Positions 37,494-51,220 of a stretch of DNA of 64,000 nucleotides are shown here, piece after piece. The stretch spans positions 20,879,138 through 20,943,137 of the forward strand of contig NC_063057.1 of assembly GCF_018812025.1 (NCBI RefSeq). The letters are read 5' to 3'. Numbering within the stretch: the stretch's first letter is position 1; every line of letters begins with the position of its first letter. The notes beneath the pieces were generated by a model. The model was not told where the DNA came from. It saw only the letters and a program-made list of their open reading frames with translations, and made no database searches. Origin of the DNA: Megalobrama amblycephala. Its lineage: Eukaryota; Chordata; Actinopteri; Cypriniformes; Xenocyprididae. Position numbers and translations under genes: made by a program.

Positions 37494-38506
37494 TTAAAGG
37501 TGCAATATGTAAGAATTTTGCAGTAAAATGCACTAAAACCACTAGGCCAGTGTTATATGTTTTGTTCACTTGAGTACTTACAATATCCCAAATATTTCCA
37601 ACTATTTGTAAATCTTGAGAAAATTGCAATTTTAACCAAGGCCCCGGGACGTGTGAGGAGTCGCCTGTCAATTGCGTCATACCCACGTTATCCTTGGTTT
37701 CCGTTTTTATTTTGTAGAAACCATGGAAACACCAAAGATGCTTTAATATATTACATGTTTTAATAAGGGAACAACTTTTTGGTTACATTTATAGACAGAA
37801 AACGAATTGTTGTTATATAGCTCAACACGTTTAGTCTTACTGTTTAAATCTAATTTTCTTGATTTTTTGTGAGTACCATGCTTTACCATGCCTCAGAGAA
37901 AAACACTATTTTGTCAAGTAGCTAACATAGCATAATCAGATGCAGCTTCATTTTTAGTAACAGTAATACAGCATTTTCTCCATCATACAATATGTTTTAA
38001 AATTAATTTGATGCCATTTATCAAACACAAGCCATCCAGCATTTAACATGATATTCTAAAATCGATCTAGCTTATTGCAGTGTGCAACAAATGTCTCACA
38101 GCAGCTGTTATAATGTTATAACATCATTTTCAACACACTCAAATGTATCTGATATGATAAACAGAGCTGTGTTACCTCATTTTCATGACTGGAAAAGCTG
38201 GCGACTGTGGCATAATAAAAGTTCTGCAGCTCACGGCGTGTGTTGCGCAATCGCTCCAGCGGCATCGTTCAGCTCCCACAACACTCGGTCCTGCTCTGCT
38301 TCATACTAAAGTAATGTTAATAATCGCATCCATGAACATGATTTCTGCCCGAGTCTTATCCCGATTATTTTCCACCGGCTGTGAGGTGAAGACAACATGT
38401 CCCAAGATTCCGCGCTCAAACTTGGCGTCATCAAGCTACGCCTTTGTTTTGAATAGGCCTCTATCAACCTCTAGCGGACAGAAAATTTTACATATTGCAC
38501 CTTTAA
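37494..38506. mobile_element. TTAA element with GGTGCAATATGTAA ends (1013 bp)
   Basis: TTAA at both ends (37494-37497 and 38503-38506). The ends AAGGTGCAATATGTAAGAAT and AATTTTACATATTGCACCTT form an inverted repeat of about 20 bp; the interior is not palindromic and encodes no transposase. It is non-autonomous, of piggyBac or Kolobok type. Confidence 0.82.
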
Positions 38507-39167
38507 TGCCAGGGAAGCATTGAGTCATAAATGATGGAAAATCTCATCAAAGTTGGGGAAAGAGATAAATCACAACACACTTTATCCTATTATGTTTTAA
38601 TGGAATCACTGTAGGGAATGTCACAAAGATAATGTTTTGTTAAAGTAATTTTTTCCACTGTTAAAAAGTTATATGCAACAAAAAAATAATAGTATGATTG
38701 ACAAATAGGTCTGAAATGATGTTAAAAAAAAGGGCTTGGCCTTACGTGAAGACTTACCTCTTTAACCCTGATATTAATCAGGAACATTCAGTTAATAATG
38801 CCTGCATATACATGTAAGCTATTTCTGCAATGGTCAGTTCCACAAATACTTTTTTTTTTAAATTATTGCAGCCCAAAATGACTGACTAATGCATTATGTT
38901 GTTATTTTAGGCACTGTATATTGACAACACACCAATAATCATTATGTAGGCTACTTATGTAATTAGTGATAGGTAGTGACAGTAAGAGCACAATTATCTG
39001 TAAATATTTTTTTGTGTATATTTACCGAAATCAATTGTGGTTCTGACCCCCTCTACACAAGGCAATGTGACACTGGCACAGAAATAATCATAGTTCTGCT
39101 TTGCTGAAAATAGAATTGTGTTAGATTGAGGCTTGCTCATGGTGACTGATTACATTACAAATCTAAT
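38507..39167. other. Non-coding stretch
   Basis: AT-rich DNA; nothing recognised. Confidence 0.5.
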
Positions 39168-39560
39168 CTAAAGGATTAGTTCATGATGAAAATTATCCCA
39201 AGCTTTACTCACCCTCAAGCCATCCTAGATGTATATGACTTTCTTCATTCTGATGAATACAATCGGAGTAATATTAATAAATATCCATGACGTCAGTTAT
39301 GCTTTTTTCGTAAGTTGAATATGGAAGGCGTAGGATGTAACGTAATCGTTATGAACTGCGAGAGGCATTACACTTGAATACAGAAGGTGGTTTCATACTT
39401 ATTGGTCACGTTCACTGCCATTATAAAGCCTGGATGTGTCAGGACATTTATTAATATAACTCCAAATGTGTTCATCAGAAAGAAGAAAGTCATATACACC
39501 TATAGGATGGTGAGTAAATCTTGGGGGTAATTTAAATTTTAAAGTGAACTAATCCTTTAA
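39168..39560. mobile_element. Foldback element of AAAGGATTAGTTCA family, copy 1
   Basis: The ends CTAAAGGATTAGTTCAT and AGTGAACTAATCCTTTAA. The left TTAA has mutated to CTAA; the right is intact (39557-39560). It shares CCCAAGCTTTACTCACCCTC and GACTTTCTTC with 46265-46774 and 61615-61797. Confidence 0.78.
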
Positions 39561-39835
39561 TGTTTGAAAGTAATATTGTTTTTTAGTATTTAACAGTTAT
39601 ATTGTTGTCATACTGTTTTCACATTTTGTTTTACTATTTAAAATATTATTGACATAAATTTTTCAAAACATTATATCCAGTAAAATAATGCACTTTCTAT
39701 TGGTGAAATCATTATGCTGACTAACAAATACATAATTTGCATTAACTGCAACACCACAAAATCCTGAAGGGACTGAATGGAATTTGTAACTAAAAATGTG
39801 ATGCTTTTGCTTGATGCTATCCACACTAACAGATT
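39561..39835. other. Short non-coding spacer
   Basis: AT-rich; nothing recognised. Confidence 0.5.
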
Positions 39836-40490
39836 TTAAAGGTGCCCTAGAATTAAAAATTGAATTTATCTTGGCATAGTTAAATAACAAGAGTTCAGTA
39901 CATGGAAATGACATACAGTGAGTCTCAAACTCCATTGTTTCCTCCTTCTTAAATAAATCTCATTTGTTTAAAAGACCTCCGAAGAACAGGCGAATCTCAA
40001 CATAACACCCACTGTTACGTAACAGTCGGGATCATTAATATGTATGCCCCCAATATTTGCATATGCCAGCTCATGTTCAAGGCATTAGACAAGGGCAGCC
40101 AGTATTAACGTCTGGATCTGTGCACAGCTGAATCATCAGACTAGGTAAGCAAGCAAGAACAATAGTGAAAAATGGCAGATGGAGCAATAATAACTGACAT
40201 GATCCATGATATCATGATATTTTTAGTGATATTTGTGATATTTAGCTGTGTGAACTTTGTTTATGCCGGTAAAGGCAAGCGCGAGCTCCGGGGGAGGGGA
40301 GCACAAGATTTAAAGGGGCCGCGCAGCCTGAATCGGCGCATATTTAATGATGCCCCAAAATAGGCAATTAAAAAAAATGAATAAAAAAAAAATCTATGGG
40401 GTATTTTGAGCTGAAACTTCACAGACACATTCAGGGGACACCATAGACTTATATTACATCTTTTAAAAAGATGTTCTACGGCACCTTTAA
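39836..40490. mobile_element. TTAA element with GGTGCCCTAGAATT ends (655 bp)
   Basis: TTAA at both ends. The left is AAGGTGCCCTAGAATTAAAA and the right TGTTCTACGGCACCTT. The interior includes the palindromic TGTTACGTAACAG and GATCCATGATATCATGATAT. Short ORFs here are not conserved proteins. From memory, longer relatives have extra sequence near the junction at about 40240, suggesting an internally deleted copy; untested. Confidence 0.8.
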
Positions 40491-40984
40491 TATAACATTT
40501 GAAGACTACAGTCACATTGGCCAAGAAAATGAACAAAACACTTTTTATACCTTAAAATTCAACATTAAAACAGCATTTACAATCCATTTTACTTATAATG
40601 TAACATTTTGTAGCGAATTGTGGAGTTTTTTTTATTTTGTTTTCATGAAAAGTGGACTTTACATAAACTGCAATTTAGCATGACCTGAATGTTAGTTTGC
40701 TAAAACAATGCTACTGGTTAACATTATGCATTAGCCACATTGCAAGGTAGCGGAAAAACTAAGCTTATATTATGAAACGATTTTTTTTCTTCGGAATAAT
40801 GGTGTACATTTCTGCTAAGTTTTGTGGTAAAAACCACCTGCAAAATCTGTGCGTGGAAATCTTTCGCCCTCGTATGTAATTCTTGATTGCCTGGATTCCT
40901 ATTGAAATGACTGGATTTTGCCTAAAAAAAAAAAAAAAAAAAATTGCTGAACAATAATAAATGTGACTGCATCTCAAAAATATT
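40491..40984. other. Non-coding spacer
   Basis: AT-rich with an A-run at 40924-40942; nothing recognised. Confidence 0.5.
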
Positions 40985-41265
40985 TAGTTTTACGGTAGGG
41001 GGCGCTATTATGCAACTTCTAAATGAGTACAGAATCTCCGGATCAAAACACAGGCAAAAAAGAAGCAGAAACAAGTGATAAAAGAATTGCTTATATACAC
41101 TGTAGTCTTTGAAAAAAAAAAAAAAAAAAAAACGCCATTTTCTCAGCTTTTTGCTAAAAATGTTTTTTTTTTTTTTTTTTTATGAAACTTACCCACATTC
41201 AAGTGTTGATAAAAAAGACACATGAAACTAGAATGAAACAAAAACGCTGGCGGGGAAAGAGTTAA
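40985..41265 (-). mobile_element. TTAACTCTTTCCC repeat family, copy 3 (inverted, shortened)
   Basis: It ends AACGCTGGCGGGGAAAGAGTTAA, i.e. starts TTAACTCTTTCCCCGCCAGC on the minus strand, with TTAA at 41262-41265. It shares TCTCCGGATC and CCCACATTCAAGTG with copy 1. It contains an A-run and T-run. Confidence 0.6.
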
Positions 41266-42569
41266 TGTGCACTAATTAATTGTGCACAATATATCAGGAA
41301 CGTGGAAGAAAATTTAGGTGGCTAATTTAAAATCTACACTAACACTACTAGCATTTATGCAACATTTGCTGCTGCATAATTCAAGCCTTCACAAATCAAG
41401 CCTACTTCTACGACATCCCTATAAACGACCCGAAAAGCCACATGTCCACTACTTTAGCTGACATTCTTTGGCTTCAAGCACTAAGATAATAAACATTACA
41501 ACCACACCAACCAAATCGTGCTAAATAATGAGCAAAGAGGCTTGTTTAACAAACCCACAAAACAGCAGTATCCTGGTTTCTGGAAAGCAGTGGGTTTGTG
41601 TGGGTTTGAGAGTGTTATTCTTAAACATAGCTTCTTAAAACATGTGCAACATGTTCCTTTTCCTCCCATCATCCACTCATTCGTGGCCTGTAATCTTGTT
41701 AGCTACCATATTTATATACATTCATACACACATACACACCTCTTGGGCTCCTTTTCAAGGCGCGGAGATGTATGAGAGAAAGACGAAGACTGAAAACGAG
41801 AAACGGGCACTTTCTTGTCGTCTCCTCCACCACAATAAGAAACACTGACCCGAGATGTCAGCCATAATTCACAGCCCATACCATAGACATCTAATCTAAA
41901 TAAAGTACAACATCATCCTTTCGAAGTCTATTCCTCCCTCTCTTCCTCTGTCAGCATCTATTCAGCCTAAATAAAAAGAAAAAAGGACATAAGAAAATGA
42001 GGAAAGGCGCAAAACGATGGCACGCACACCAGCGCGAGGATGAAATAACTATGAGGGGATTATTTCATAAACGACGATATTTCCTTTCTTCTGAAATCCA
42101 TTTGATGCTGTCAAATAAGCCCAAAGCCATACGCCCACGTGCACATTGTCTTAAAAAGAGCGATTTGATGAGGATCTATTCTGCCTAACCAGGCGGAAAT
42201 AAAGTGCTGCCTCTGTTCACAGTCAAAGCTTCATAAAGCCGCCCGTCCAGGGAGGACAGGAACAACACAAAGATTGGAGAGCTTTTGAATGCAATTATGA
42301 AATTTATGTGTCCTTGTCTCTTTCACAACGTGATGAAGATCATTGTAAATGCCATTAAACATACGTGGATGAGGTGTGGACAGGTGACCTTGTCTGTATG
42401 GACCATCTAGAAAAGCAGAAAACAGTGACCTGTTAGGCAATTTCGGAACTAATTTCCAGCACATTGTGCACGATTCATGCTTTTCACACTGTGCATGTTG
42501 TATCAAATTGTCGTCTTTTATGATGTTTAAACCCCTTCCCTCCTCACGCCTGCCTGATTTTGTTTTATG
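41266..42569. other. Low-repeat non-coding stretch, candidate CNEs
   Basis: Mostly unique-looking. 41990-42480 has balanced composition, few repeats and words such as GAATGCAATTATGAAATTTA and AATGCCATTAAACAT. No splice-flanked exon was recognised. A regulatory role is inference. Confidence 0.3.
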
Positions 42570-43394
42570 TTAAAGGAACACTCCACTTTTTTTGAAAATA
42601 GGCTCATTTTCCAACTCCCCTAGTGTTAAACAATTGAGTTTTACCGTTTTCGAACCCATTCAGCTGATCTCCGGGTCTGGCGGTACCACTTTTAGCATAG
42701 CTTAGCATAGTTCATTGAATCTGATTAGACCGTTAGCATCTCGCTCAAAAATGACCAAATAGTTTCGATATTTTTCCTATTTAAAACTTGACCCTTCTGT
42801 AGTTACATCGTGTACTAAGACCGACGGAAAATTAAAAGTTGCGATTTTCTAGGCCGATATGGCTAGGCACTATACTCTCATTCCGGCGTAATAATCAAGG
42901 AACTTTGCTGCCGTACCATGGGTGCAACAGGCGCAATGATATTACGCAGCGCCTCTCACAAATGTCTCCATGGTTGCAAGGCATGCTCCCTGTGCAAGCA
43001 GGGGGTCACAGCCGCTGCGTAATATCATTGCGCCTGCTGCACCCATGGTACGGCAGCAAAGTTCCTTGATTATTACGCCGGAATGAGAATATAGTTCCTG
43101 GCCATATCGGCCTGGAAAATCGCAACTTTTCATTTTCCGTCAGTCTTAGTTACACAATGTAACTACAGAAGAGTCAAGTTTTAAATAGGAAAAATATCGA
43201 AACTCTTTGGTCATTTTTTTGAGCGAGATGCTAATGGTCTCATCAGATTCAATGAACTATGCTAAGCTATGCTAAAAGTGGTACCACCAGACCCGGAGAT
43301 CGGCTGAATAGATTAGAAAACGGTAAAACTCAACTGTTTACCTCTAGGGGAGTTGGAAAATGAGCCTTTTTGAGAGTTGAGAGTGTTCCTTTAA
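42570..43394. mobile_element. Foldback TTAA element with AGGAACACTCCAC ends (825 bp)
   Basis: TTAA at 42570-42573 and 43391-43394. The ends AGGAACACTCCACTTTTT and GAGTGTTCCT start arms of about 380 bp each that are near-perfect reverse complements, containing TAGCATAGCTTAGCATAG-type words, around a ~60-bp centre (42956-43017). It would form a long hairpin. The right TTAA is shared with the next element. Confidence 0.88.
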
Positions 43395-43957
43395 GCCCGG
43401 GATGCACTGCATGATTTTTGGCTATCCCAGATGAAAGATTGCCATCGTGAAACAATCATGGCGATTTCTTTGATCGTGGCTCTTAATCGGTGGTCCGATG
43501 TCATACAGTGAGAGAGATTCAAAGACGGCCGTTTTCTGGGTCTTGCGACCAAAGATAGTCTACGATCATTTTCTGACAGTGTCAGAAATTCAGCATGATC
43601 ATCACACAGTGTTTGATCATTGCACCAGCCAATAAAAATGTGACATGAAATCAACGCGACATGGCGCTCCCTCAAGCTCTTTTCCCTTCTTCTTTTGCCG
43701 CTTCCTTTTTATTTTCAGCACACATAAATACTACAACTGCCAAAGTGTGATTCAACATGGTCTTTTTGTTTACCACTAGTGCATGCTGATGACGTTTTAT
43801 TCTTCTATAGAAACTTGCATCGTAGCCTACGAGTCAATAGGTGTCATCATCGTACAGTCTACATGCTTGTCATACCGAAGTTCAATGGATCCATGTCGCA
43901 CAGTGTGATTTGTAATGATCTTATAGGATTGCTAAAATCGTGCAGTGTATCCCGGGC
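43395..43957. mobile_element. TTAA-flanked element with GCCCGGGATGCACTGC ends (563 bp)
   Basis: Begins GCCCGGGATGCACTGCATGA and ends CGTGCAGTGTATCCCGGGC, with TTAA immediately outside (43391-43394 and 43958-43961). The interior has several smaller inverted words and no transposase. It abuts the 42570-43394 element across one TTAA. Confidence 0.85.
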
Positions 43958-43961
43958 TTAA

Positions 43962-44420
43962 TGCCCACTTTTCATAATCCAGTCAATTTCTGATGGAAAC
44001 AAATAAAGTCTGTTTCACTCAGAAATATGTCAGATGATGGAACTAAAAGGTGATAAAGAAGTCAATTTACTTGAAGAATTCATTTTAAGAAATCAATTAA
44101 TGGCACCATAACCCACAAAATGTGCTGAAAACACTTAAAATGACACAATCCAATCCTTATGGGGTATTTCTGAGAGCCATGTTCTGGAGGATCCAGCAGA
44201 CTACAGCAATCTGACTTACTTTACTGGGACTGTAGTATAAATTTACCACTGAATAAACACTGAAGGTTTGCTCAAATGCATGATACATTGATGATCATTT
44301 GCTTCAATGACCAACAGAAAAGGTGGGCGGAAGTAATTAAACATTACTTGTGATTTTTGTGAGTAGAGTGCAATCTAAAAAGAAAACCTAAACCATAAAG
44401 AAAGAATGAAAGTTAGGCTT
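43962..44420. other. Non-coding spacer
   Basis: Nothing recognised. Confidence 0.5.
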
Positions 44421-44640
44421 CCCTGTTGAAAATATCAGCATATACTGGTTAGGTATGTTTTGAAACATGGCAGCTGGTTTGAGCTGGTTAAGTTGGTCCT
44501 GGTTATGAGCTGGTTTAAGCTGGTCCTGAGCTGAAGCTAGTTGCTTAGGACCGGCACTTGACCAACTTAAACCAGCTCAAACCAGCTGCCATGCTCCAAA
44601 ACATACCTAACCCCAGTATATGCTATTTTTTTCAACAGGG
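44421..44640. mobile_element. 220-bp foldback element with CCCTGTTGAAAA ends
   Basis: Ends CCCTGTTGAAAATATCAGCA and TTCAACAGGG. The arms contain GGTTTGAGCTGGTTAAG and its complement AACTTAAACCAGCTCAAACC. Non-coding MITE; a target duplication was not clear. Confidence 0.78.
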
Positions 44641-46264
44641 TTCCTATTTATCTGCAAATTTAGCAGCTAGTTTGCTACTGGATTGCGGGTGGTTAGTGAA
44701 TAAGAAGCATGTTTTTGCGCACAAAAGTGAAGAAATCTGTGAATTCACCCCTTCTTCCCTTCATGTGAAAACAAAAACAGAGTCTAGGTGTGTCAGCTGC
44801 TAGTTTGTCGTAATTAGGCTAATAATAATTAACGCCACATTGCGCTTGAGATTTATGTTAGATACGATACAAGATAATGAGAAACACACAGAGAAGAAGA
44901 GAGAGTGTTTTGGCCTTGCGGGTAAGCATATGTAAATGTAACATTAGAATGGTAGAGGAGCACCGTGCACTGTTATTGGCTACATTCATCACGCTAAGCT
45001 AACAGGTCTGTTACTGTGTCTGTAAAGCACAAAACAGGACGGAGAAAACAATGAGACAAAAGGTGACAGAGTGAATAAACTGCCTGAAGGATTAGTTTAC
45101 ATTTGAAGAAGTAGCTTTAAAGGGTATATTGCACTTTCTTTGTTTTTGTCTTTCTTAAGCACCCTGTGTGCTGCTATCAATGACAGTTATCTAATGTTGC
45201 CTTCAAGTCATATCGGTATGATCATATTTAAATGATAAGCACAAATGAATGTCACAATATTGTAATTACCAGTGGGAAGCTCAGGATTTTCTTTAAGCCC
45301 AGACTTTCAGAGTGGGGGGCATGTCAATTAAAGCATCATGTTGGTGGCTAATTGATAAGGCTAATAGATAAGTTTCATTGCGCAAGTCTGTTGGATTCAT
45401 TAGTCGGTCTCAAGTTGGTTCTGAAGTGGTTTCTGAAGTGACAGTCTTGTGTGATATATTAACATTTCTTAATATTCTCTGTGGCTAAACAAATGATAAA
45501 ATACACAGATTAGCATTAGCTACACAGCTAATGCACAACCTTTGCTCTTCATTTTGCTTTCTGTCTTTGTTGGGAAGTGAAAATATGTATCTGTATGTAT
45601 CTATATGTATAAAATATGAATCTACACACTTCAACACACATCACATTGTAATTTGGCCTACAGTACAATACATTAGTAGGAACTTCCCAAGAAAACTGTT
45701 CTAAACCCCACTAACCTGCCTATCTACTACTTACATAAGCTAACTGAAATAGAACCTTATAAGTGATTTGAGACACTCTAGATGAGCAGCAACATATAAC
45801 GTTACAAAACATATAACAATGCAAAATTTGTCTTGTCAGTCACAATGAATTCTGGGATTGTTTTCAATGTAAAGGGTATACGTGCAGTGCTACACTGGAA
45901 TCTGGAATCTCTCTCTGTTTTGGAACAGTGTTTGTTTCGAGAACAAACATGATTTTCAAATGCTTTCTAGGTCAGTGTCATTTTAGTATTATTTATATAC
46001 TATTTATTTATATTTTTGAATGAGCTTTTATTTTAAATTTTCATTTTAGCTCAAATTTTAGTAATTTTGTTATGTGACTGTCATTTGTATCAGTTTTAAA
46101 AAAAACATTTAATTTTAGCTTTATTTTTTTAGTAATTTTAGTAATTCAACTTATTTTATTTTAGTTAGTTGCCAAGGCAACATTTATAATTTTCAATTTT
46201 TGTTTTCTCATAGTTTTTAAGTTTATCATCTAATATTTTTTATTTAATTTCAGCTTTGTCTCAA
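44641..46264. other. Non-coding stretch
   Basis: AT-rich; nothing recognised. Confidence 0.5.
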
Positions 46265-46774
<510 letters not shown>

Positions 46775-48890
46775 TGAAGCCTTGTTTTGATAGTTTTAAT
46801 TTTAGTTGACAATAACTGGTTTTGGAACAAAAGTTAACTGTATAATCCACTTGTTATCACACCAAGTTTATGCATTTAAAATCTAAAGTAATGATGATGA
46901 AAAACTTTATTTTTTCAAATCTGCTGCACAGACACATCAAACAAAGGCAGATGTAACTCGACTGCTGTAATACTGAGCTGACTAAGTCTGGCTTTGCAGT
47001 TCAGAGAATAGTCAATATCTGTGAGTCTCCAGCTAAATAACTTTTGTGGGTTGTGTGATCTGTATTTATACTAATTCGTATTGCAAGTTTTATTGCCTTT
47101 ATTATATAATGCCTGAGCCATGTGTCTTGTTTTAAATAGAAAAACACACATAAATAAAAAAAAAAAAACATGAGAAAAATGCCTCTTGGGCATGTACAAG
47201 CTTAACAGCTGAGCATTTTGTTGACAGTAAGACACTTCAGTCATTCCTTTGCCAAAAATCGTCCTCCTTCAGCTCTTTCTCTGTGTAATCACAGTTATTG
47301 ATCGTTGGGAGGTTGAATTAGACTTCTGATGTTCTTGTGTTAAGCCAATTGTTGGGAAATTAGAGGTTATGGAACATATGGAGAAAATAATCAATAACTG
47401 AGCTGGCCAGAGTGAAGAAGAGAATGAATTGTATTTTTATCACCATTATTACAAACTAATGAAGTACATAAACTGCATCAGACTAATACAAGCAACCAAA
47501 TAAACAACAGGGGCAGAATTCCATCTGTAAGATTTTTATTAAGACTATTATTTATTCTTGTAGTTCTCAACTAATTTTGCTTCAGGATCCAGATTTTACA
47601 CTGGCAATCCAATAGTGTATTAAATCAAACCTATGAAATCAAATATTGAGATTATTTTGTAGTTCTAAATACGAAAGTCTGATTGAATGTACGTACCACA
47701 TCAACAACAAAACATATATGGCAATCATTTTTCATCCTTCCTTTTGAAAGTTGATAACATTGATTGAATTTAGCATTATAACAGACCTGTGATTAATTTG
47801 TAAATAGCTGATTTAAAGTATCACATTAGACTTCAATTATACTGACATCATAAAAAGGAAATTAAATTATTATGAAATAATAAAATCAAATTTATGATAC
47901 ACATCTTATGCCAACACTCTCAAAGAAAAATTTTGTTTCAGTTAAAATGAAACTACCCACATATCCCTTTCAAATATTCCACCCTGACCTCCAAGGAAAT
48001 TTATTAACGGAATACATAAATAATGAAGACTAGCAAAAAAGAGAGAAATATCATTTCCCAGAGTGCATAGTGTCTTGTAAACTTCATCGCCCACAGATAT
48101 GAATGACAGTTTTGATTGGCAGTGGATGTACTAATATTAAAAGTTGATTACTGCTGTCTCAGATTGCTGTTTGTATTGTGGATATCAATATCAGCCACTG
48201 TGTGCTTAATAACAATCATATCTGAAATGAAGATGAATGAACAAAGGAACATATCAAGAGAAGGAAGGCATTTTCTGAAGAAGGATTGTGGAATGATGAA
48301 AAAGAACCTAAGACAAAGATTGATTGTGTAACAACATTCTTTGAAGTATTATGTGACAAATTAATGAAAAAAAAAAAAAAAAAAGTTTTCTGATCTACAT
48401 AACTGAATAAAAGGAGATCCAGGGAGTGAAAGACTGTAAAACAGATGTAAAAATAGGAATTTGATACACTATTGTCTCTGTGGGCTTTATGCACCCAACT
48501 GTCTCCTGAGCAGGAAGTTAAATTTTTTCTCACTTCCTGTTTTGGAGAGAAACAATTTGTCTGTCTTAGCTCATCTCACCCTCAGCAGGGAAGTTTCATA
48601 TCATGTCGTTTCAGCCCCCTGAACTCATGTTATTCCTCTCTATGAAATGGATTATGGAAGTTTGCAATCTGATAAAACATACTGCTTAAATAACACTCTA
48701 AAATACTCTCATGATATGAAACTCCTATCAAACACTTTCGGTGCAAATTGAGACATGGTTACAGAGCTGATTGCTGGTTATTAGAAAGTTGATACTTTTG
48801 AGTAATATATTTAATCATGTCTATACACATTTCCAACTTTTTCATTGATTTACATTGTTTTCAGAGTGAAATATGAGCCAGAAATGTTCA
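46775..48890. other. Non-coding stretch
   Basis: AT-rich unique-looking DNA; ORFs are short and unsupported. Nothing recognised. Confidence 0.5.
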
Positions 48891-49157
48891 GTAACAAGAG
48901 TAAACAAGATATTTTAATGTCTTTTAACTGGTTGCTTACTAGCATGCATATTATTAGAATATTGGCTATTTATTAGTACTTATTAATCACATATTAATGC
49001 CTTATTCTGCATTACTATATTCTACATTCTCAATCCTACCCAATACCTAAACTTAACAACTACCTTACTAACTATTAATAAACAGTAACTTAGGAGTTTA
49101 TTGCGGGGAAAGTCGGAGTCAATAGTTTATATGTGTTCCGTATACTAAAGTGTTACC
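48891..49157. repeat. Dispersed repeat ending CTAAAGTGTTACC
   Basis: Contains TTATTAGTACTTATTAATCA, CCTACCCAATACCTAAAC and CTATTAATAAACAG, ending in ACTAAAGTGTTACC, which resembles the GGTAACACTTTAG-type terminus of a hAT-like MITE (compare the 24534 element). The left end has diverged; the boundary is approximate. Confidence 0.5.
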
Positions 49158-49765
49158 AAATGTTCTTATAGAGATTCGCCCACTTCATAGGATGGATAGT
49201 ATTCAATAGGGCATCTACATTGCTTGAGGGACAGAAGTTCACTGGGGATTGTTCAATGTGTCATTATTAAACCGGTTAAGATGCCATGTAAAAGCCCCAA
49301 ACAGAAAACACTTGAGTCACCACACAAGATGTCTACGCCCCAGGTGTTGCACATACACAACACAAACGTTTATCCACACACAGACAATAAGACATGCCAA
49401 CATTGTGAGTGTGCAGCAAATATCCTCTGCCCTATCACTTCAGGGGATCACAAGCAATAATAACAATCTCATATCTTTCAAAATGATCCAACACATACAC
49501 AAAGAACACACACATATGTGTGGGGGTCAGAGGTTAAGGTTTGGAGGTAAACCTCTATCTTCTGCAATGGGAGAAATGGGATGTTTTAGCTGTAATGGAA
49601 AAGCGGAATGGATATATTTGATACAATGTGTGATCAGTTTTTTTTTTTTTTTCTCCCTTAGGTCATGTTCACAAAGCTCTCCTCTCAATGGTTTTTATAC
49701 AGTAAATGCCATTTCAGTGTCTAATTCCCTCAGAGAAAAAGATAGAGAGAGAAAGAGATAGAAGG
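49158..49765. other. Non-coding stretch
   Basis: The 170-codon ORF spanning 49249-49761 has no domain or splice context and ends in low-complexity sequence. Nothing recognised. Confidence 0.45.
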
Positions 49766-50465
49766 AGTAAATGAGATGGACATATAAGGCCTGAAACATA
49801 CTCTATGCAAGTACGCAAACACAAAATGCAAGTACCGTCGTACATACTTTTGTATCTGTAGTATTACTGTAGTAGTAACAAACCTCCACTACTGAAGGGG
49901 GCAAACGATTGACATTGACTATAAACTTAATTTTAAAGCTAATACAATTTTTGATATACATCCCAGTTTAATATGCAGAAGCAACTATAAGTATGCAATT
50001 CATATGATACTTTGAATGTCTGTCACACTTTCAGAACAGCTCTATTTGCAACTGGCCCAACTCTGCAAAATTGGCTCAACCAAGGGAGTCAGTTTGGGTC
50101 GGGATTTTTATTTATTTATTTATTTATTTTTTACTTGACCAATGGCAGATAGGGGAGTGTTTGTAATCATTAAGAGGGTTTCAGAAAATCTGCTTCATTC
50201 ATGTGTTCTTGCATTACTGGGGCGGTAACAATCCTCCAATACTCATGAAGAGATATAGAGTGAGTAAATAAGATGGACGCATGAGGCCTGAAAGACATTA
50301 TGCTAGTACACAAACAGAAAATGAAGTAGCATTGTACAAACTTTTGTATGTGTTCTATGTCTATTAGTGTGATCGTAACAAACTTCCAGTACTCAAGGGG
50401 GCGATGGAGTTCCCTTTAGTTGTCAATGGCATTAACTATAGGCTGAATTTTAAAATGATACAAGT
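49766..50465 (+). repeat. Diverged local direct duplication, ~500-bp spacing
   Basis: 49773-49975 and 50268-50455 match in order: AGATGGACATATAAGGCCTG against AGATGGACGCATGAGGCCTG, then ACTTTTGTAT and GTAACAAACCTCC/GTAACAAACTTCC. A third partial match (GGCGGTAACAATCCTCC) is at 50219-50235. Non-coding. Confidence 0.65.
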
Positions 50466-51220
50466 GTGCAAAATTTGTTTTGTTAAGCGTGCCATTGCAT
50501 AGATTTTTTTTTTTTTCTCATTAAAACCAAAGATGTTCATCAGCAGCTGTGTTTACATGGACGCCTTTTGTCCGAACGTAATGTTTACATGAAGGCTAAA
50601 TAAAGTGATTGGGTTGATGTGCGGGTTTAAATGTCACAAGTTTAAAATTGAATAGATTTTTTGACATGCTCACACTGCAGAAATATATAATGTTTCCTGC
50701 TGTTTTTGCATATTATTCTCCTATACTGCTTCTTCTCTTTGTTTTAAAGAGCAGACTTAATTTTTATCTATTTCGGGTCCTAATTAGGAGACAATGAGCA
50801 CATGAACAGTTGTATCGTGCTGCTTATATTTATCAAGCAGTAAGAACGCCCCGCGCCAACACCGCGCTCAAAACAAGGCGTCTGAGGATGAGAATTCGAA
50901 ACAAGGACTAGTGGGATGTTGTCTTGCTCCATTTTTTGAGTGGAAGGAGAATTTTAGAATGACACGATCGTCATTTATGATACTTTATCAACAACAACAT
51001 CTCATTCAACATCTCATGGCTTTCAGCCATTAATAACAGTGGCAACAAAAACTCAGCATGATTTCAAAAACAATACATTCCAGCGTCAGATCGCCTCTTT
51101 TTTAACACAAACAAATTGCTAATCAGCTGGAGATGCTTCCTTTGTATAAGATAAATCTGTGCCGCGAGATGTTTCAAAAAGTGGTGGGGACAATAATAAC
51201 CCTGGCAAAATTACGCCTAA
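50466..51220. other. Non-coding stretch
   Basis: Includes a moderately GC-rich patch (50840-50900). Probably old repeat; nothing identified. Confidence 0.4.

Noticed and set aside
49249..49761. 170-codon plus-strand ORF
   Set aside because: No recognised domain, low-complexity ends, no supported splice context; likely chance.
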